Positions 12,965 to 24,534 of a DNA stretch of 64,000 nucleotides are shown piece by piece. The first letter of the stretch is position 1. Each line of letters begins with the position of its first letter. The notes under the pieces were generated by a model. The model made no database searches. It saw only the letters and a program-made list of their open reading frames with translations, and was not told the DNA's origin. The stretch covers positions 75,826,680-75,890,679 of the forward strand of contig QCXZ01000137.1 of assembly GCA_025024175.1 (NCBI GenBank), in the 5' to 3' direction. The stretch is from Rhyzopertha dominica (Eukaryota; Arthropoda; Insecta; Coleoptera; Bostrichidae). A program made the translations under genes and the position numbers.

Positions 12965-15900
12965 GTAAGTTGGGACGCGATAAAAAAAATCTATCGGGGT
13001 ATTCACTACACGGGATAGCCTGTAAACAAGTTAGTTTTTGATTGTGCTTTGTTTCACAATGTTATCAAGAAAAAGTACAAAACTGTGCTGAAGCCAGATG
13101 TGTAGATTGCCTTCTCGCCCTCGCAATATAGTTGTAAAACCTTTGTATGCTTTTTTGGCCTGAAATTGGGGTTGAAATGCTATATTTTCGCAAGTATAGT
13201 GCTTCCACTCTTCTAAGGTTATATTGCTATTCTAACAATGAGGAGTTACTTACTACTTCAGGTCCCTTTGGACAATACTCACAAATAGCTCGTAAATTAC
13301 CCCCAGTACAGGCTATTGATTCAGTTTTTTCTTCACGTCAGAAAAAAGCCACAGTTTAATCATCCACGTGAATTGAATTTGATATGTACAATGCAAATAC
13401 TAGTTAATTATGGCTTTTACGCAAGCAGAATTGACCGACATGATTTTTGTGCTGGAAGAGTTTTATGGAAAGTGGAACAGTACGATACGAAAAAAGGGGT
13501 GGGACTAATACAGTCATAACTGACGAAAACGAGTTCTTGGTGATAGGTTCTGTTGAAGAAAACCCAAATGTGAGTACACGGGAACTTAGCCGAACTTATG
13601 ATATCAGCCGATCGACAGTGCGGAGGATACTGCATAAACATTCTTATCACACTTCCATATTCAGCTAAATCAAGAGCTGCAAGGGCAGGATTTTGAAAGA
13701 AGACATGAGTTTTGTCAATGGGCTCTGGACAAACTGACTGCAGATGAGCATTTCTTCTCGAAAGTTTTGTTTTCCGACGAATCGACATTTCAGCGCAATG
13801 GTTTTGTTAATGGGCATAATTTCCATTATTATAGCACAGAAAATCCCCACATTTCTAGAGTGACCAGCCAGCATAAATGGTCTTTAAATGTCTGGGCGGG
13901 CATTGTGGGCACTCGTGTAATAGGCTCATTCTTTTTGAATGAGCGCTTAACTGGTCAAACTTATTTAGACTTTTTAAGACAACTTGACAACTTCCTAAGG
14001 AATGTCCCTCTAGCTACGCCTAGAGATATGTGGCTACAGCATGATGGGGCTCCGGTACATAGTGCTAGGCAGGTGGTGGAGTTCTTAAATGAAAACTTTC
14101 CAAACATAAGATTGGACGAGGCGGTCCTGTAAACTTTTTGGGGATTCTTCAAAAGTGAAGTATATCGTACAGCTCCGACTACTCCTGATGATATGCGGAA
14201 CCAAATAACATTGGCTTTTCTGAAAGGTACACCTGAAATGCTTGCCAGAGTTCAGCAGTCTTTTACAAAATGGTAAACATTTTGAACATTTATTAAAATA
14301 AATAACTATAATTCTCATATGTAGTATTTCTGATATTCATGGGTGGTGCGCACGCATTCGTTGTAGCGCTGCCGCGATGCAAAATTACGTAACTCATTAG
14401 AAAGATAGTTTAATATTTTATTAATAATTGTAGGTATTGCAGATTTCTTTAATGTGCTAATTTCTGTGAATGCCGTTTTGACACCAACTTGTCATTGTAC
14501 CGCCTGCGCAAATAACAACTATTCTAAAAGCTAAAGGTAAAAGCATATAATATTAAAAATGACTGCGTAGTGATCCTAGTCATAGTCGTAGCTTTAGTGC
14601 GATTCGTATACTATGGCAGATACTATATTTAATATTTATTTAAAAAAAGTTATAGAAGATAGGTACTTGGATTAAATTTCAGTATAAACAAGATTTATAA
14701 AGAACTTTCCTAGTAAACATCAAATTGTTAAAAACGTAATTATCACTCCGTTAAGTAAACGGTGGAAACATTTTTCAAGATTCCACGCCAAACGGTTGAA
14801 TAAATTAATCATGACGCCAAAATCTCAAAAAAGTGTTGCATTAAATATAAACGATCCAGACAGCACCTCCGCAGTATACTTAAACCACAACTTATTCAAA
14901 TATTTGAATAAACTGTGCTAAAACTCACCAAGGGCCAGCGCTGACATTTTGCCGCCTCTCATGTCTCGTCCAGGCGTACCTGATATAAGCGATTTTAATC
15001 TAAAAAATCAGAAAAACGCAAATTGCTGCAATATTGTTAGTAATAGATAGGGACAACCTTATATCAAATTAAACATAATTTAATTTTGCATCCGATGGTG
15101 TACGAAAAAAGCTGCACTTTCCGTTTTAAAAAATTGACTTGAAATATTTCATATGGCAACCGATGTATTAATTTTAATTGAAAAGTAATAAACCTGCTTG
15201 AAGACGTAAATGATGGGCCATTTTATTAACCTACTCGGCACGCAAACCGCAGTCTTCTAAGTATATCATTTTGGAAGATATTTAAAATTGCGGGGAGCGA
15301 TTTTTTGTTTTAGCGCTTATTTTCTCGAAAACTGTACATTTTAGAGGTATGATATGTTATACAAAATGACCTTAGAATTTAACAAGGAATACAAAAATGC
15401 AAAAATATACGGAGTGTTCTATTAAAAATAAGGAAGTTGCTATGCGTTTCCAGTATAATCGGAAGTAAACCATTTTCAATAATATTTTTAAAATATGCAG
15501 CATATAAACCTGGATCACTTTTACATAAAAAAGTTTTTATATTTTGAATAGCTGTGGAGTTATGGAACAAATACGTTCACTTTGCCCACCCTGTAGTGAC
15601 GTTAGTAGGTGTTGTAGCACAGTTTTATAAATAGTTACTGAGATGTTATAAAAATCACTAAATATTAGTTATAAAATGGATTTATAGCAATTTATTATCA
15701 AACAGTTTTATAAATGTTGCTGTATTACTTATTATGCAACAATTCGGTTGCAGTGAATGCTATAAAATATGCTTAGTATTNATTTTGTAGCCACATNATT
15801 ATCTTCTACTAAACAATTTTTTTTTGTGAAACATACATATATCTATACAAAATTTTTGAGCGCTTCAAAAGTAATAAGTATTTTATCTATTTAAAATAAA

Positions 15901-18288
15901 TACTTGAAAAATATGAATACATTTTTTTACCTTTTGTAATCTTATACATATCTAGACTGTATATAAACCTCAATTTACAATCAAATTTCTTTATAAACAA
16001 CATTATGTTTGTGTAATAAATAATTTTTAGTTTAGGTGCTTTACACAGTGGCGACCATACATGTGAATAAAATCGGGACAATAATATGGCTTCCGTTTTA
16101 TAAAACATATTTATCATAGAAGAATTACATATACAAAAAAACTTTTTACATGGTCGAATCAAGCCTTCACAAAACAATAATTCAGTGATGAGTAGCTCAT
16201 TTTAAGATTTTTATAAAATAATGTGCCCCACTGGGAAAAAGTTCTGTAAACGTTTATAAAATGAGTATAAAACGATCCTTAACAGTGTTTCATAACTTTG
16301 CCGTGAAAACGTTCTTAACACTAACGTATATAACAATTTATTGTATTAAAGCCGAATACTCGTAAGGGAAATCCTTATAAAACAAAATAGTTACCAGAGA
16401 ACAATAATAAATCAATAAAGTATATAATTCAATACTAGATAAGGAAAATATTGACTAAATTTGCAGCTTTGATTTCTAAATTAATCCTTAATAGTTTAAT
16501 TTTATTTACGGGTATTCCGTAGCTGTTAACGTTAATTTAACACTTTAAAACGTGTTCATGTTTTACACAATAGAGTATGCAGAAATAGTGACGGCGTTAC
16601 TACTTTCAAACAATATCATTCTCGTATTCCAGAAATATTACATAAGTGATATTTTTACTTCTATTTGCATTTCTAGAAAAAAACTTATAATAATTGCAAA
16701 AATTCCTAACCTAGCCAACATGTTCACAAGTGACGGGAAAAACGAATGCGGTATTGCGGCTAAACATTCTAAAAATTTGAATAATAGGTGTACGCCTATT
16801 TATATTTACTGTACACTCACGTTACAGGACCTAACCTTTCTTTTGTTAACAAAATATGAGAGTACCCTCCTTAGAACAGTTATCGTTGAATAGCCAAATG
16901 AAAATCCAATGTAATTCGAAAGCTTATTACTTAGCATTAGTATATGCTCTTTGGTACCAGATTATTTTGTATATTAGGCTTATTCCCCGTAAGCAATTTA
17001 TAAGTATGTGGTAGAATAATTGAATGACTCCTTGCCTTAATACTAGGTAATCAAGAACCAGTAAAAAAAAATTGTGGTCACTCCAAAGAAAATATTAATT
17101 TAGTCCATGATATAGAGTTAAATTACAGTCAAGTTTACAGCAGAGACACTTATGATTGCTGTTGAAAGAGTTGAAACGGAATTTGCCCCAGAAATTGGCA
17201 CTCAAAAAAATGCTAGCGGCAAATAACTTTTAGAGTGGACGAAACTTCGGTACATCGCTTTGATCCAGAATCAAAACATCAAAGTATATAATGACAACAA
17301 AGGGATTGTCCGTTTTTGATCCCAGCCGCAGTCTCACGTTGCATATACAAAACAAGCCTGCTTGCTTCTAAGTCAAACTATCGAACTGCATCATTAATGA
17401 CCGCTTCAAATGATTTGCTACTATTATTGTTCTTTATTGGCTCCATTTTCTGTTCTCCTTGTTATTCAGTATATGATTTGTTGTCGATATTCTGTCGCAA
17501 ATTTCGGGCTCTATATTTGCTCCCTTCGTCAAGTGTCTATTTAAAATTGTCTATATGATCCAACTGTTCACCTTTCAACTCAATATTACCCTATCTATTA
17601 TATTTCTACTAACCATCTCAGCTTGATTGATCTTCATTGGGAATTTCTTTAGCACCTCATTCTAGCGGTATTGATAGATGCAACTCAAAAGTACCACCTA
17701 ACAATTATCTATCTATGTAGGCTGACGTACTATTATAATTTTTAATTTTACTAACCATGGTTTTACAAAACCTACATTTTAAAGCAAATAAAACGAAATT
17801 TACGTCCTGAAGTGTTGATTATAGTATCGACCTTGGTAGATATGCCCAATTTCCTTTAACATTAATTCCAGGCGGTATTACTCATTAGAAAATATACCCA
17901 GATTCTTCCTACATTCACCTAGTTTGCCAACTAATGTATCTCAGCCACCTAATAACCGGCAGACAATTGAATTGCGCAAATTACAATGCAAGGTTAAATG
18001 TAAGAGGTTAATGGCAAGGCAACCGGCACGGAATTATTGTAATCGAGTTACTGTTAAATATCAAAACGCAATTTTATTTCTTCCCGTAACAGGGCAAACC
18101 CATAATATACTCTTTTCTTTTCAGTTGGTACCCCTCTGGAAGTGGAAAAGATAGAAAACCCCACACGAGAAGAAATAAACAAGTACCATGAACAATTTGT
18201 TGAGCATCTTAAGAAGCTGTTCAACGAACAGAAGTATAAGTATGTGGAAAACCCAGAGAAAGTCGAACTGGTGTTGGTAGAGGATTAA
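12094..18288 (+). CDS. Dgat2: DGAT2/MOGAT-family acyltransferase, copy 1 (2 coding exons)
   Basis: Coding exons 12,094-12,964 and 18,125-18,288 join (G + TT) to give a 344-residue protein, the normal size for the family. Members transfer acyl chains from acyl-CoA to mono- or diacylglycerol in the ER membrane. Visible features are a hydrophobic N-terminal hairpin (about residues 22-65), the motif FPHG where the family consensus is HPHG, a FFRELALSLGG stretch, the GGAAESYY segment, RKGFVKLALRNGAPLVP, and the C-terminal PLEVEKIENPT. The start is the first in-frame ATG after a TTTCTTCCAG acceptor; the leader exon, probably untranslated, was not found. A second copy lies 5.4 kb downstream in the same orientation. 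Substrate (mono- or diacylglycerol, or wax alcohol) cannot be decided from sequence. Confidence 0.93.
13410..14276 (+). mobile_element. Mariner transposase relic inside the acyltransferase intron
   Basis: Starts MAFTQAELTDMIFVLEEFYG at 13,410. A helix-turn-helix string (STRELSRTYDISRSTVRRIL) lies in a second frame, then FSDESTF and LNVWAGIVG, then QHDGAPVH. After GRGGPVN the sequence jumps directly to WGFFKSEVYRT, so the segment with the third catalytic Asp (the usual SPDLTPLDF) is deleted. Several frame breaks are also present. No terminal inverted repeats were identified, so the edges given are those of the coding relic only. Confidence 0.85.
14290..18124. other. Remainder of acyltransferase copy 1 intron, no gene seen
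   Basis: AT-rich intronic DNA. The string gcccaccctgtagtgacgtt near 15,585 looks like an isolated transposon terminus. I see nothing else here that can be named. Confidence 0.6.
18125..18288 (+). CDS. Dgat2: Acyltransferase copy 1, terminal coding exon
   Basis: Begins after a TTTTCAG acceptor and encodes the conserved DGAT2 tail (TPLEVEKIENPTREEINKYH) and a charged end, stopping at 18,286-18,288. A polyadenylation hexamer AATAAA lies at about 18,400-18,405. Confidence 0.92.
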
Positions 18289-19408
18289 ATTATTAAACAG
18301 TATTTATGTAGGTATTTATAAAAAAGCACTGATTTAGTAAGCGTCATTTGTTACTTGTTATTGATATTCGTTATTGTTAATGTACAGTTTTGCATTTTAA
18401 ATAAATTTTGTTATATAAGAATGTTCTTGTTGTTGATCTTCAAACACGTAAAACTTTTATTAAGACTCTGTCTCCTCTCTATTTTCTTTCCTAGAAACGC
18501 CAGATTTTCCTCTGCCGCAGATTAAACTTCGTTACGCCTGTTACGTATGATCTGAAAAAGTGTATCACACACTATTACACTTCAGCTGCCTGTTCATTTT
18601 CAAGGTAATTCTTGATTGCAATATTATAAATTTCTTTCTTTCACTCACCACAATTCTAAACTGGTGCTGCTAGGGAACGGAACGTAAAAGGTGATTTTAA
18701 TTGTGTGGGTGTTTGCAAAATCTGTGATGTTTCGTGCCCTTGGGATTTATAAAAAGTAGCTGCGTTTAACAAAAGGTAAGTTTTCATAAAAAGCACTAAT
18801 TCAGTTAAAACAGAAGCTTGAGTGTATAGCAAATTACTGACGTACTTATTATACTGAAAATAAATTTTCGTATTGTAATTTAAATTTAAAAATTTTAATA
18901 CTTATCTAAATTTTAGGGTGCCGTATTTCNTTCATGCGTCTTGGTGTACAAATTTTACAGTGAATATATTTTTTAACAAAAAGGTAGACCGCTTTCTCAA
19001 GTAATACGTATAGAAANGAGCTATAATAATAACCGAATGTGTAATAGACAATCATGAAGGTTGAATTAAGCCACCTTATGTGTAATTATTTCAAAAAAAA
19101 CTTGCAAGGATATAAAACACAATTCCAATTAGTTAATTGGTTCCTGAATTCAATATGTATCAAGAACCGTTTGAACAGTTATGATCTCTATTAAAACGGC
19201 GTAAATACGTTTAATGAAACTACTACATAAACTGGGGAGCATAACTGTAGGCCCTACTTGAATTATCAGTTTTTTTTGCACAAATGCAAACGTAATTTAA
19301 TGTAACTTACAAAAAGAAAAAAAAGAAATAAAAATAATAGGAACTTGACTATTAAAAGTAACTTATTAATAATTTCCATAATTTAATGAAATAATTTCTC
19401 TAATTTGC
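18289..19408. other. 3' flank of acyltransferase copy 1, no further gene
   Basis: Contains the 3' untranslated region with AATAAA near 18,400. Beyond it is AT-rich DNA with two single N bases and no coding potential that I can support. Confidence 0.6.
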
Positions 19409-20570
19409 TTGGTGCAGAACTATGGGGCCACTTAAAGAAAACTTTTAGGTGACTGTGATCGAACGTCAAAAACTGTTTATATTTTGTTATTATTTATTAA
19501 CTGTAACTGTGTTGTAACAATTGTGTTAAAAATGCCTCGCGGAAGGTATCTGAGTTACATGGAAAAACGTAAAATCTTGGCCTTTTAGGATGAAGGCTGT
19601 AGTCGCCGAAAAATTGCTCAAAGATTTAACCGGTCTCGTAAAGTTGTCCCCAACTATTTGAGAAACCCTGAACAGTATGGCACAAACAAGAAAGGTAGCC
19701 CTAAGAAAAAAATTTCGCCCAGAGCTGCAAGAAGAATTATTACTTCAGCGAGTAACACTTTAAAAAGTCGAAAAAGAATTGCCCCAAGTGCGGGCTTGAT
19801 GTTGCAAAATGGACTATAGGGAGGGTTCTGAAGAAAAGTAATCTTATTGTACGCCGAAACTAAGAAAATGTTGAGACTTCTTCCTCGCCATAAAACATAA
19901 CATAAAATAAAACTTTACAATTAAAACTTGAATTAAACCATGTTATTTTTTAAAAACTTTTTGATTATCTTCTCCGATGAAAAAAACTGTTATTGGCGAG
20001 ATTTGAGGACGGAACCTGAGTATCTTTCAAAACGAAACTTTAGAGGTGGTACGTTAATGATATGGGGTGCCTTTACAAAAGCAGGCGTTTTAACATTGGC
20101 CTACCCATCAACACGAATGAACAGTCGAGAGTACATTCAAGTTCTTCAGACAAATTTCATGCCTTTTTTAAATAACAATTATGAACGAGATTTCTTTTCC
20201 AACAAGATAATGCGAAGATTCATGTCAGTTGATGGCTTGGTTTGCCAACCAAAATGTCGAAATGTTAGAGTGGCCCTCTTGTTCACCTGACATGAACCCA
20301 ATTGAAAACTTTTGGGGTATCTTAGTTCGGCGAGTATATGCGGATAACCCTACAGTATGCCACCACAAATGAACTCAAAAATTCATTAGAAGAGGTTTGG
20401 GCCAATATGGAACCAAGAATATTAAATAGTTTGGTTGGAAGCATGAATTCCAGAATTTTTGAGCTAACTAGGAAGAATGGACGCCAAACCCATTATTGAT
20501 TTACGAAGGTTTTGTTAAAATTTGTTCAATTCTGTATGAAATTTAGATGGAGCTATAGTTGTGCACCAGT
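19409..20570 (+). mobile_element. Tc1-like transposon, degenerate
   Basis: The left end (ggtgcagaactatggggcc) and the reverse complement of the right end (ggtgcacaactatagctcc) match, giving an imperfect terminal inverted repeat of about 25 bases. Between them is a Tc1-type transposase on the plus strand. Length of about 1.16 kb is slightly short for Tc1, consistent with internal loss. A 2.15-kb retroposon insertion begins 20 bases past the right end. Confidence 0.85.
19532..20499 (+). pseudogene. Broken Tc1-family (DDE) transposase
   Basis: Starts MPRGRYLSYMEKRKILAF, then a stop, then a helix-turn-helix/GRPR-like stretch ending near 19,870. Later come FSDEKNCYWRDLR, TLMIWGAFTKAG and WPSCSPDMNPIENFWG, the last with the Glu of a DDE triad, and a C-terminal end at 20,499. 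The sequence from FSDEK to WRDLR is shorter than in intact Tc1 proteins and the second Asp region is out of frame. Several stops and frame changes make it inactive. Confidence 0.85.
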
Positions 20571-20590
20571 CCAATTTAAAAAATTATTTT
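20570..20590. repeat. Left 21-bp target-site duplication
   Basis: The sequence tccaatttaaaaaattattt(t) is repeated without a mismatch at 22,745-22,765. The two copies bound the retroposon insertion. Confidence 0.88.
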
Positions 20591-21126
20591 GATTGATTGA
20601 TTGATTGAACCAGCGTACGGTAGGGCATTTCTGCCGCTCCGGGATATACCGCCGGGCCGGCTACGTCTACGCTGGGTTGGAGGGGTTACACGCTTGTTGC
20701 TAGTGGGCTCCCACGTAGCGCATGTTATAGGAGTTTGGGGACTGGAATGGGGAGGTTTTTAGGGCATCCAACCAGCGGATACTTTTTTATTAGCATCCGT
20801 GTTGGATGTTAGCTTAGTTCGGCTGCATCGTTCTTGTTCTTCCTCGGACGAGCTGCTGCCTGAGACTGTTTACAACTTTAGAACTTCCCTATTTATTGCT
20901 TTCTTGTCTTTTACGATTTCTGACCATTGTTTTCTCTTCAGTTACGTTTGATTTTGCTATGATTCTCTCCACCGTTGTTGGTCTTTTACTCTTTTCTGTT
21001 GCTATCGATATGATTTCTTCTCCTTCTCTAACTTTTGGTTGTGGTTCTTGAATAGTTTCTTCCAAGGTCCCTCTGAGCATATGGTTCGTCTGTGATTTGT
21101 AGTTTTTCTTCTTATTTGTCTTACAA

Positions 21127-21350
21127 GATGTTTGTGTTGCGGTTGGTAATGTTTTCAACGTATATTTGGTAGTTTCGATCTTGCTGGATTTTTTCCACGA
21201 TTACGTGATTTCTTGTATATACACTTGGCTAGATACACAGAACTACTTCACTGTAACGATAATCACAATAACAATGTAAACGCAAGAGCGTAGCACTAGA
21301 ACACTATGAACTTAAAATCTTAGAATTTAAAATAATCGTTTGATTCCTGT
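21127..21350. repeat. Imperfect direct repeat inside the retroposon, copy A
   Basis: This stretch recurs about 549 bases further on (about 21,650-21,890). The best aligned cores are cttgtatatacac with cttgtatacac, and agcactagaacactatgaa with aacactagaacacaatatgaa. It suggests an internal tandem duplication with a period near 550 bases. Confidence 0.65.
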
Positions 21351-21649
21351 TTATGTTGCTGCTTCTTGATGGTAAGTCGATACTTTGAGTGATTTAGTAT
21401 GTGCTTATCCATTTGCTTGTTGGGTCTCTAGATGGGATGATATTACTCCACCGGAAATTTTCTCGTCTTGTGTATTAGTTTCTTTTCTTTTCTATACATT
21501 GGAGCTTCTTTAGGACTATCCCAATTTTTTGTGGCTGGACTTCTTTCCATGTTTTCCTGGTTTCTGTACAGTGCTTTCTTACTTACTGCTTCTTTCTGTT
21601 CTTGTCACAATGATTTCTTCTTCCAGCTTTTCTCCTTATTTTTCTTGAA

Positions 21650-21890
21650 AGGCTTTTGTGTTCTTGTTGGGTAGTGTTCTCCCCGTACCTTTGGTGACTT
21701 AATGTGCTTCGAAGGCGGTTGCCGTCTCCCGAGATTTTCTGTATCACAATTGTGTGATTCCTTGTATACACTTTTTTTAGACGCACGGAACTACATCACT
21801 GTTACAACACCAACAATATCTACATTACAGGAACCCAACACTAGAACACAATATGAAGAGATCTAAGAGTTGATAGCAATTATTTGGTGT
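21650..21890. repeat. Imperfect direct repeat inside the retroposon, copy B
   Basis: Partner of the copy at 21,127-21,350. The minus-strand open frames of the two units occupy comparable positions. Confidence 0.65.
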
Positions 21891-22744
21891 GTCGCAGATC
21901 GTGAGCTAACCACAAGCTGTATAAATATTTGGGCTTATATACGCTGCCAGCATATTCCCTTTTCCTTATACATTTATCTTCTTGTTTTCTTTCGTTGATT
22001 CGTTGTTACTGTAAGAGATTTTTTGTTTGTTTTTTTTTCTGAAAGAACGCCTGAAAAGACGAAAGTAGTTTTTATTATTTTGGTGGTTAGTTGTTCGTTC
22101 TACTTGTTCCTACTACGGTATGTATTTGTTTTTTAAGCTTCCTTAATGCTATGTGAGTTTTCTAGATATCGTTATTGTGCTTGAAACAAGTCGATACAAT
22201 TACATTTTGACCTATTTTTGAACATGCCCATTTCTCTGCATGTTACCCTCTTAAACATAAACAACTTGCTATCTCCGGTCCAGGCCATTTTCCAGAATCG
22301 GAGCCTTTTTGCCGTCTTTATACCTGTTAAGGGTCTGCTATTTGCCCTCCGACACCTTAAGAGGCAAAATTTTGTATGATGCTGCTACATTTATTCTAAA
22401 GGAAAAAAACATATCTGATATTGAATTTGGGAAATTGTTATTGTTGATGAGACAAATTATGTTCTTGTTATATGCAATTATACGAAAACTTAGCTGCTTA
22501 TCAAAACACCTGCTAATGTTGGCGTGATCGGTGTTGAATCCCTCTACTCTCCTTTCTTGCTGGCCAGTCCAACAAATGACACACGGCACATACGTACACA
22601 CCCAATCGTCATTCACTTTTAATTAAAGTGTGCCGATTGTAGTCTTTTTTAATCACAAATTAAAACAAACACTCAGATCTTAGGTAGTCACTTCATAGCG
22701 CTCAAAAATACGTCCTCTCGGGTCGAATGCCACCACTCGAGTCC

Positions 22745-22765
22745 TCCAATTTAAAAAATTATTTT
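22745..22765. repeat. Right 21-bp target-site duplication
   Basis: Identical to 20,570-20,590. It marks the 5' side of the minus-strand retroposon. Confidence 0.88.
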
Positions 22766-23672
22766 ATTAAAATATGTGAACTGCTAATAAATGACTCTGA
22801 ATAGTCTACTTCTTATTATTTTCGTTTCTTTTATCCATCTTGTTAGTTACTTTAATTTACGTTTGATTTAAAATTCGGGATGGGGTATAGTTATGCTCTC
22901 CAGTGTAGTAAAGAAACTGTAATCATATGTTACTGAAAGTTTTGCCTTGTTTGAAGGAGAAAAGAGGATAACATATATACAGGGTGCACTCCCTAAACTC
23001 TTTGATTTTGTCCAAATTTATTTCGTTTGAAATACTATAATTTAGTTTTTTTGCCGTAGTTTCAAGAAAGTTATTTTGGATTACAACCTAGAAAAATATT
23101 TTTTTACAGTTTCATCTAAATAGTTGCCTACCTTCATCATGTCTGAATACCCAGCTCTAATTCTGTCCTTTTCCTATAAGCAAAATTTTGCATTTTGAAG
23201 TTGAACATTGAGTGATGGATGTACATGCGTAAATCACTGGAATAACACTGGTTTGAGAATATTCCTAGCAGTTGACTTACCATCACTGTGATCATTACCT
23301 CTTACTTTTTTACAGTAATCAATGGCACGAGGTGCTAATTCTGTTAAGTAGACAGCATTAATTTTTTCACAGCCCGTTTACTGCTGATGTTAGGTCTGTT
23401 ACAGTATCATCTCATTCTCGCAGTCTATAGTTTTTATATGTCCTGTCCTCTCTAAATCGCATCAATGATACCTATTACTGACAAATCTAACAAAAAGTAG
23501 TTTGGTGGAAATTTCGTTAGTTGCCAATAAGTTAGTTTATACACACGGTACACTTGACGTAACCTCTGATAAAGTTGAGTATCCTAAATTTATCATGATA
23601 AACCTATGCAAAGCTTGTTCAATCTTAAGTCTTCACTTGATTGTTCACTAAATTAGTTTCATAAATTTCAGG
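22766..23672. other. Upstream flank of acyltransferase copy 2; Tc1-like terminus relic
   Basis: At about 22,870-22,912 the sequence ggtatagttatgctctccag resembles the right end of a Tc1-like element, probably a solo terminus or an older nested copy. A tacagggtgcactccctaaa string at about 22,979 resembles another mariner end. The coding exon of the next gene is preceded by a TTTCAG acceptor, so an upstream leader exon is expected, but I could not place it. Confidence 0.45.
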
Positions 23673-24534
23673 ATGGAGCTTTGTGGCATCACAATATCCC
23701 CAAATGCCATACCACGTATCATCAACGTGCACCTCTTGGCTGCAGGTTCATGGTTTATAGTTATGGCATTAGGCGGTGGATTCTGCCTTCTTCTGACACT
23801 GTACCTCTTAGTTTTCTCCTCGTACTGGTGGATTGTCTTACCATACCTCATTTGGACATGGTTCCTCGACAACCACACGTCAGAACAAGGAGGAAGACGC
23901 AGTCAGTGGGTTCGTTCCTGGAAGTGGTGGGATTACTTCTGCGATTACTTCCCTGTGAAGTTTGAGTGTGTCGAAGGGGTGCAACTGAGTGCTTACAAGA
24001 ACTACCTCTTCTGTTGCTTTCCCCACGGAGTTATCCCCGCTGGTCCTTTCGCCGCCTTTGTATCGAACAAAGGGGGATTTAAGGACCTGTTCCCTCATCA
24101 CGAACCCTACGTTTGCACGTTAAGGCAAAACTTTTACATCCCTTTGTTTCGAGAGCTTTGCCTTGCGATAGGAGCAGTTTCAGCCTCGGCCAAATCTATA
24201 GAGTATCTTCTGAGCAGCGAGAGCTGCGGAAACGTCGTTGCTCTAGCTGTAGGGGGAGCTGCTGAAGCCTATTACTGCAGACCACGACGATACGAAGTGG
24301 TTTTACAGAACCGGAAGGGGTTTGTCAGACTTGCCCTTCGGAACGGCTCCCCATTGGTTCCTGTCATCTCTTTTGGGGAGGCTGAAGTCTTCGATCAAGT
24401 TGGCTATCCGGGTGGATCTCTTTTGCACAGATGCCAAGAGGCTTTTAGGAGAGTGGCGGGAGTTGCGCCTGTGATACCAAGAGGAAGTGGTTTTCTGGGA
24501 CTGATTCCTCGAAAGACACCAATTACGTGCTTAG
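23673..24534 (+). CDS. Dgat2: Acyltransferase copy 2, main coding exon
   Basis: ATG follows the acceptor TTTCAG with one exon base between. The donor GTAAGT at 24,535 comes after the codons for PITCL, the position equivalent to copy 1. Confidence 0.93.

Larger units (their letters stand above)
20591..22744 (-). mobile_element. Non-LTR-type retroposon insertion, minus orientation, no reverse transcriptase seen
   Basis: The 2,154-bp segment lies between perfect 21-bp direct repeats. Its left edge is a (gatt)n run; on the minus strand this is a 3' tail of CAAT repeats, a hallmark of target-primed insertion. The minus strand holds basic open frames (21,786-21,583 and 21,158-20,889) rich in Lys, Arg, Gln and Glu, possibly gag-like or ORF1-like, and a GC-rich 3' region (20,600-20,720). 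No reverse transcriptase or endonuclease motif is visible, so it is probably non-autonomous or internally deleted. The family is not recognised. Confidence 0.75.
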
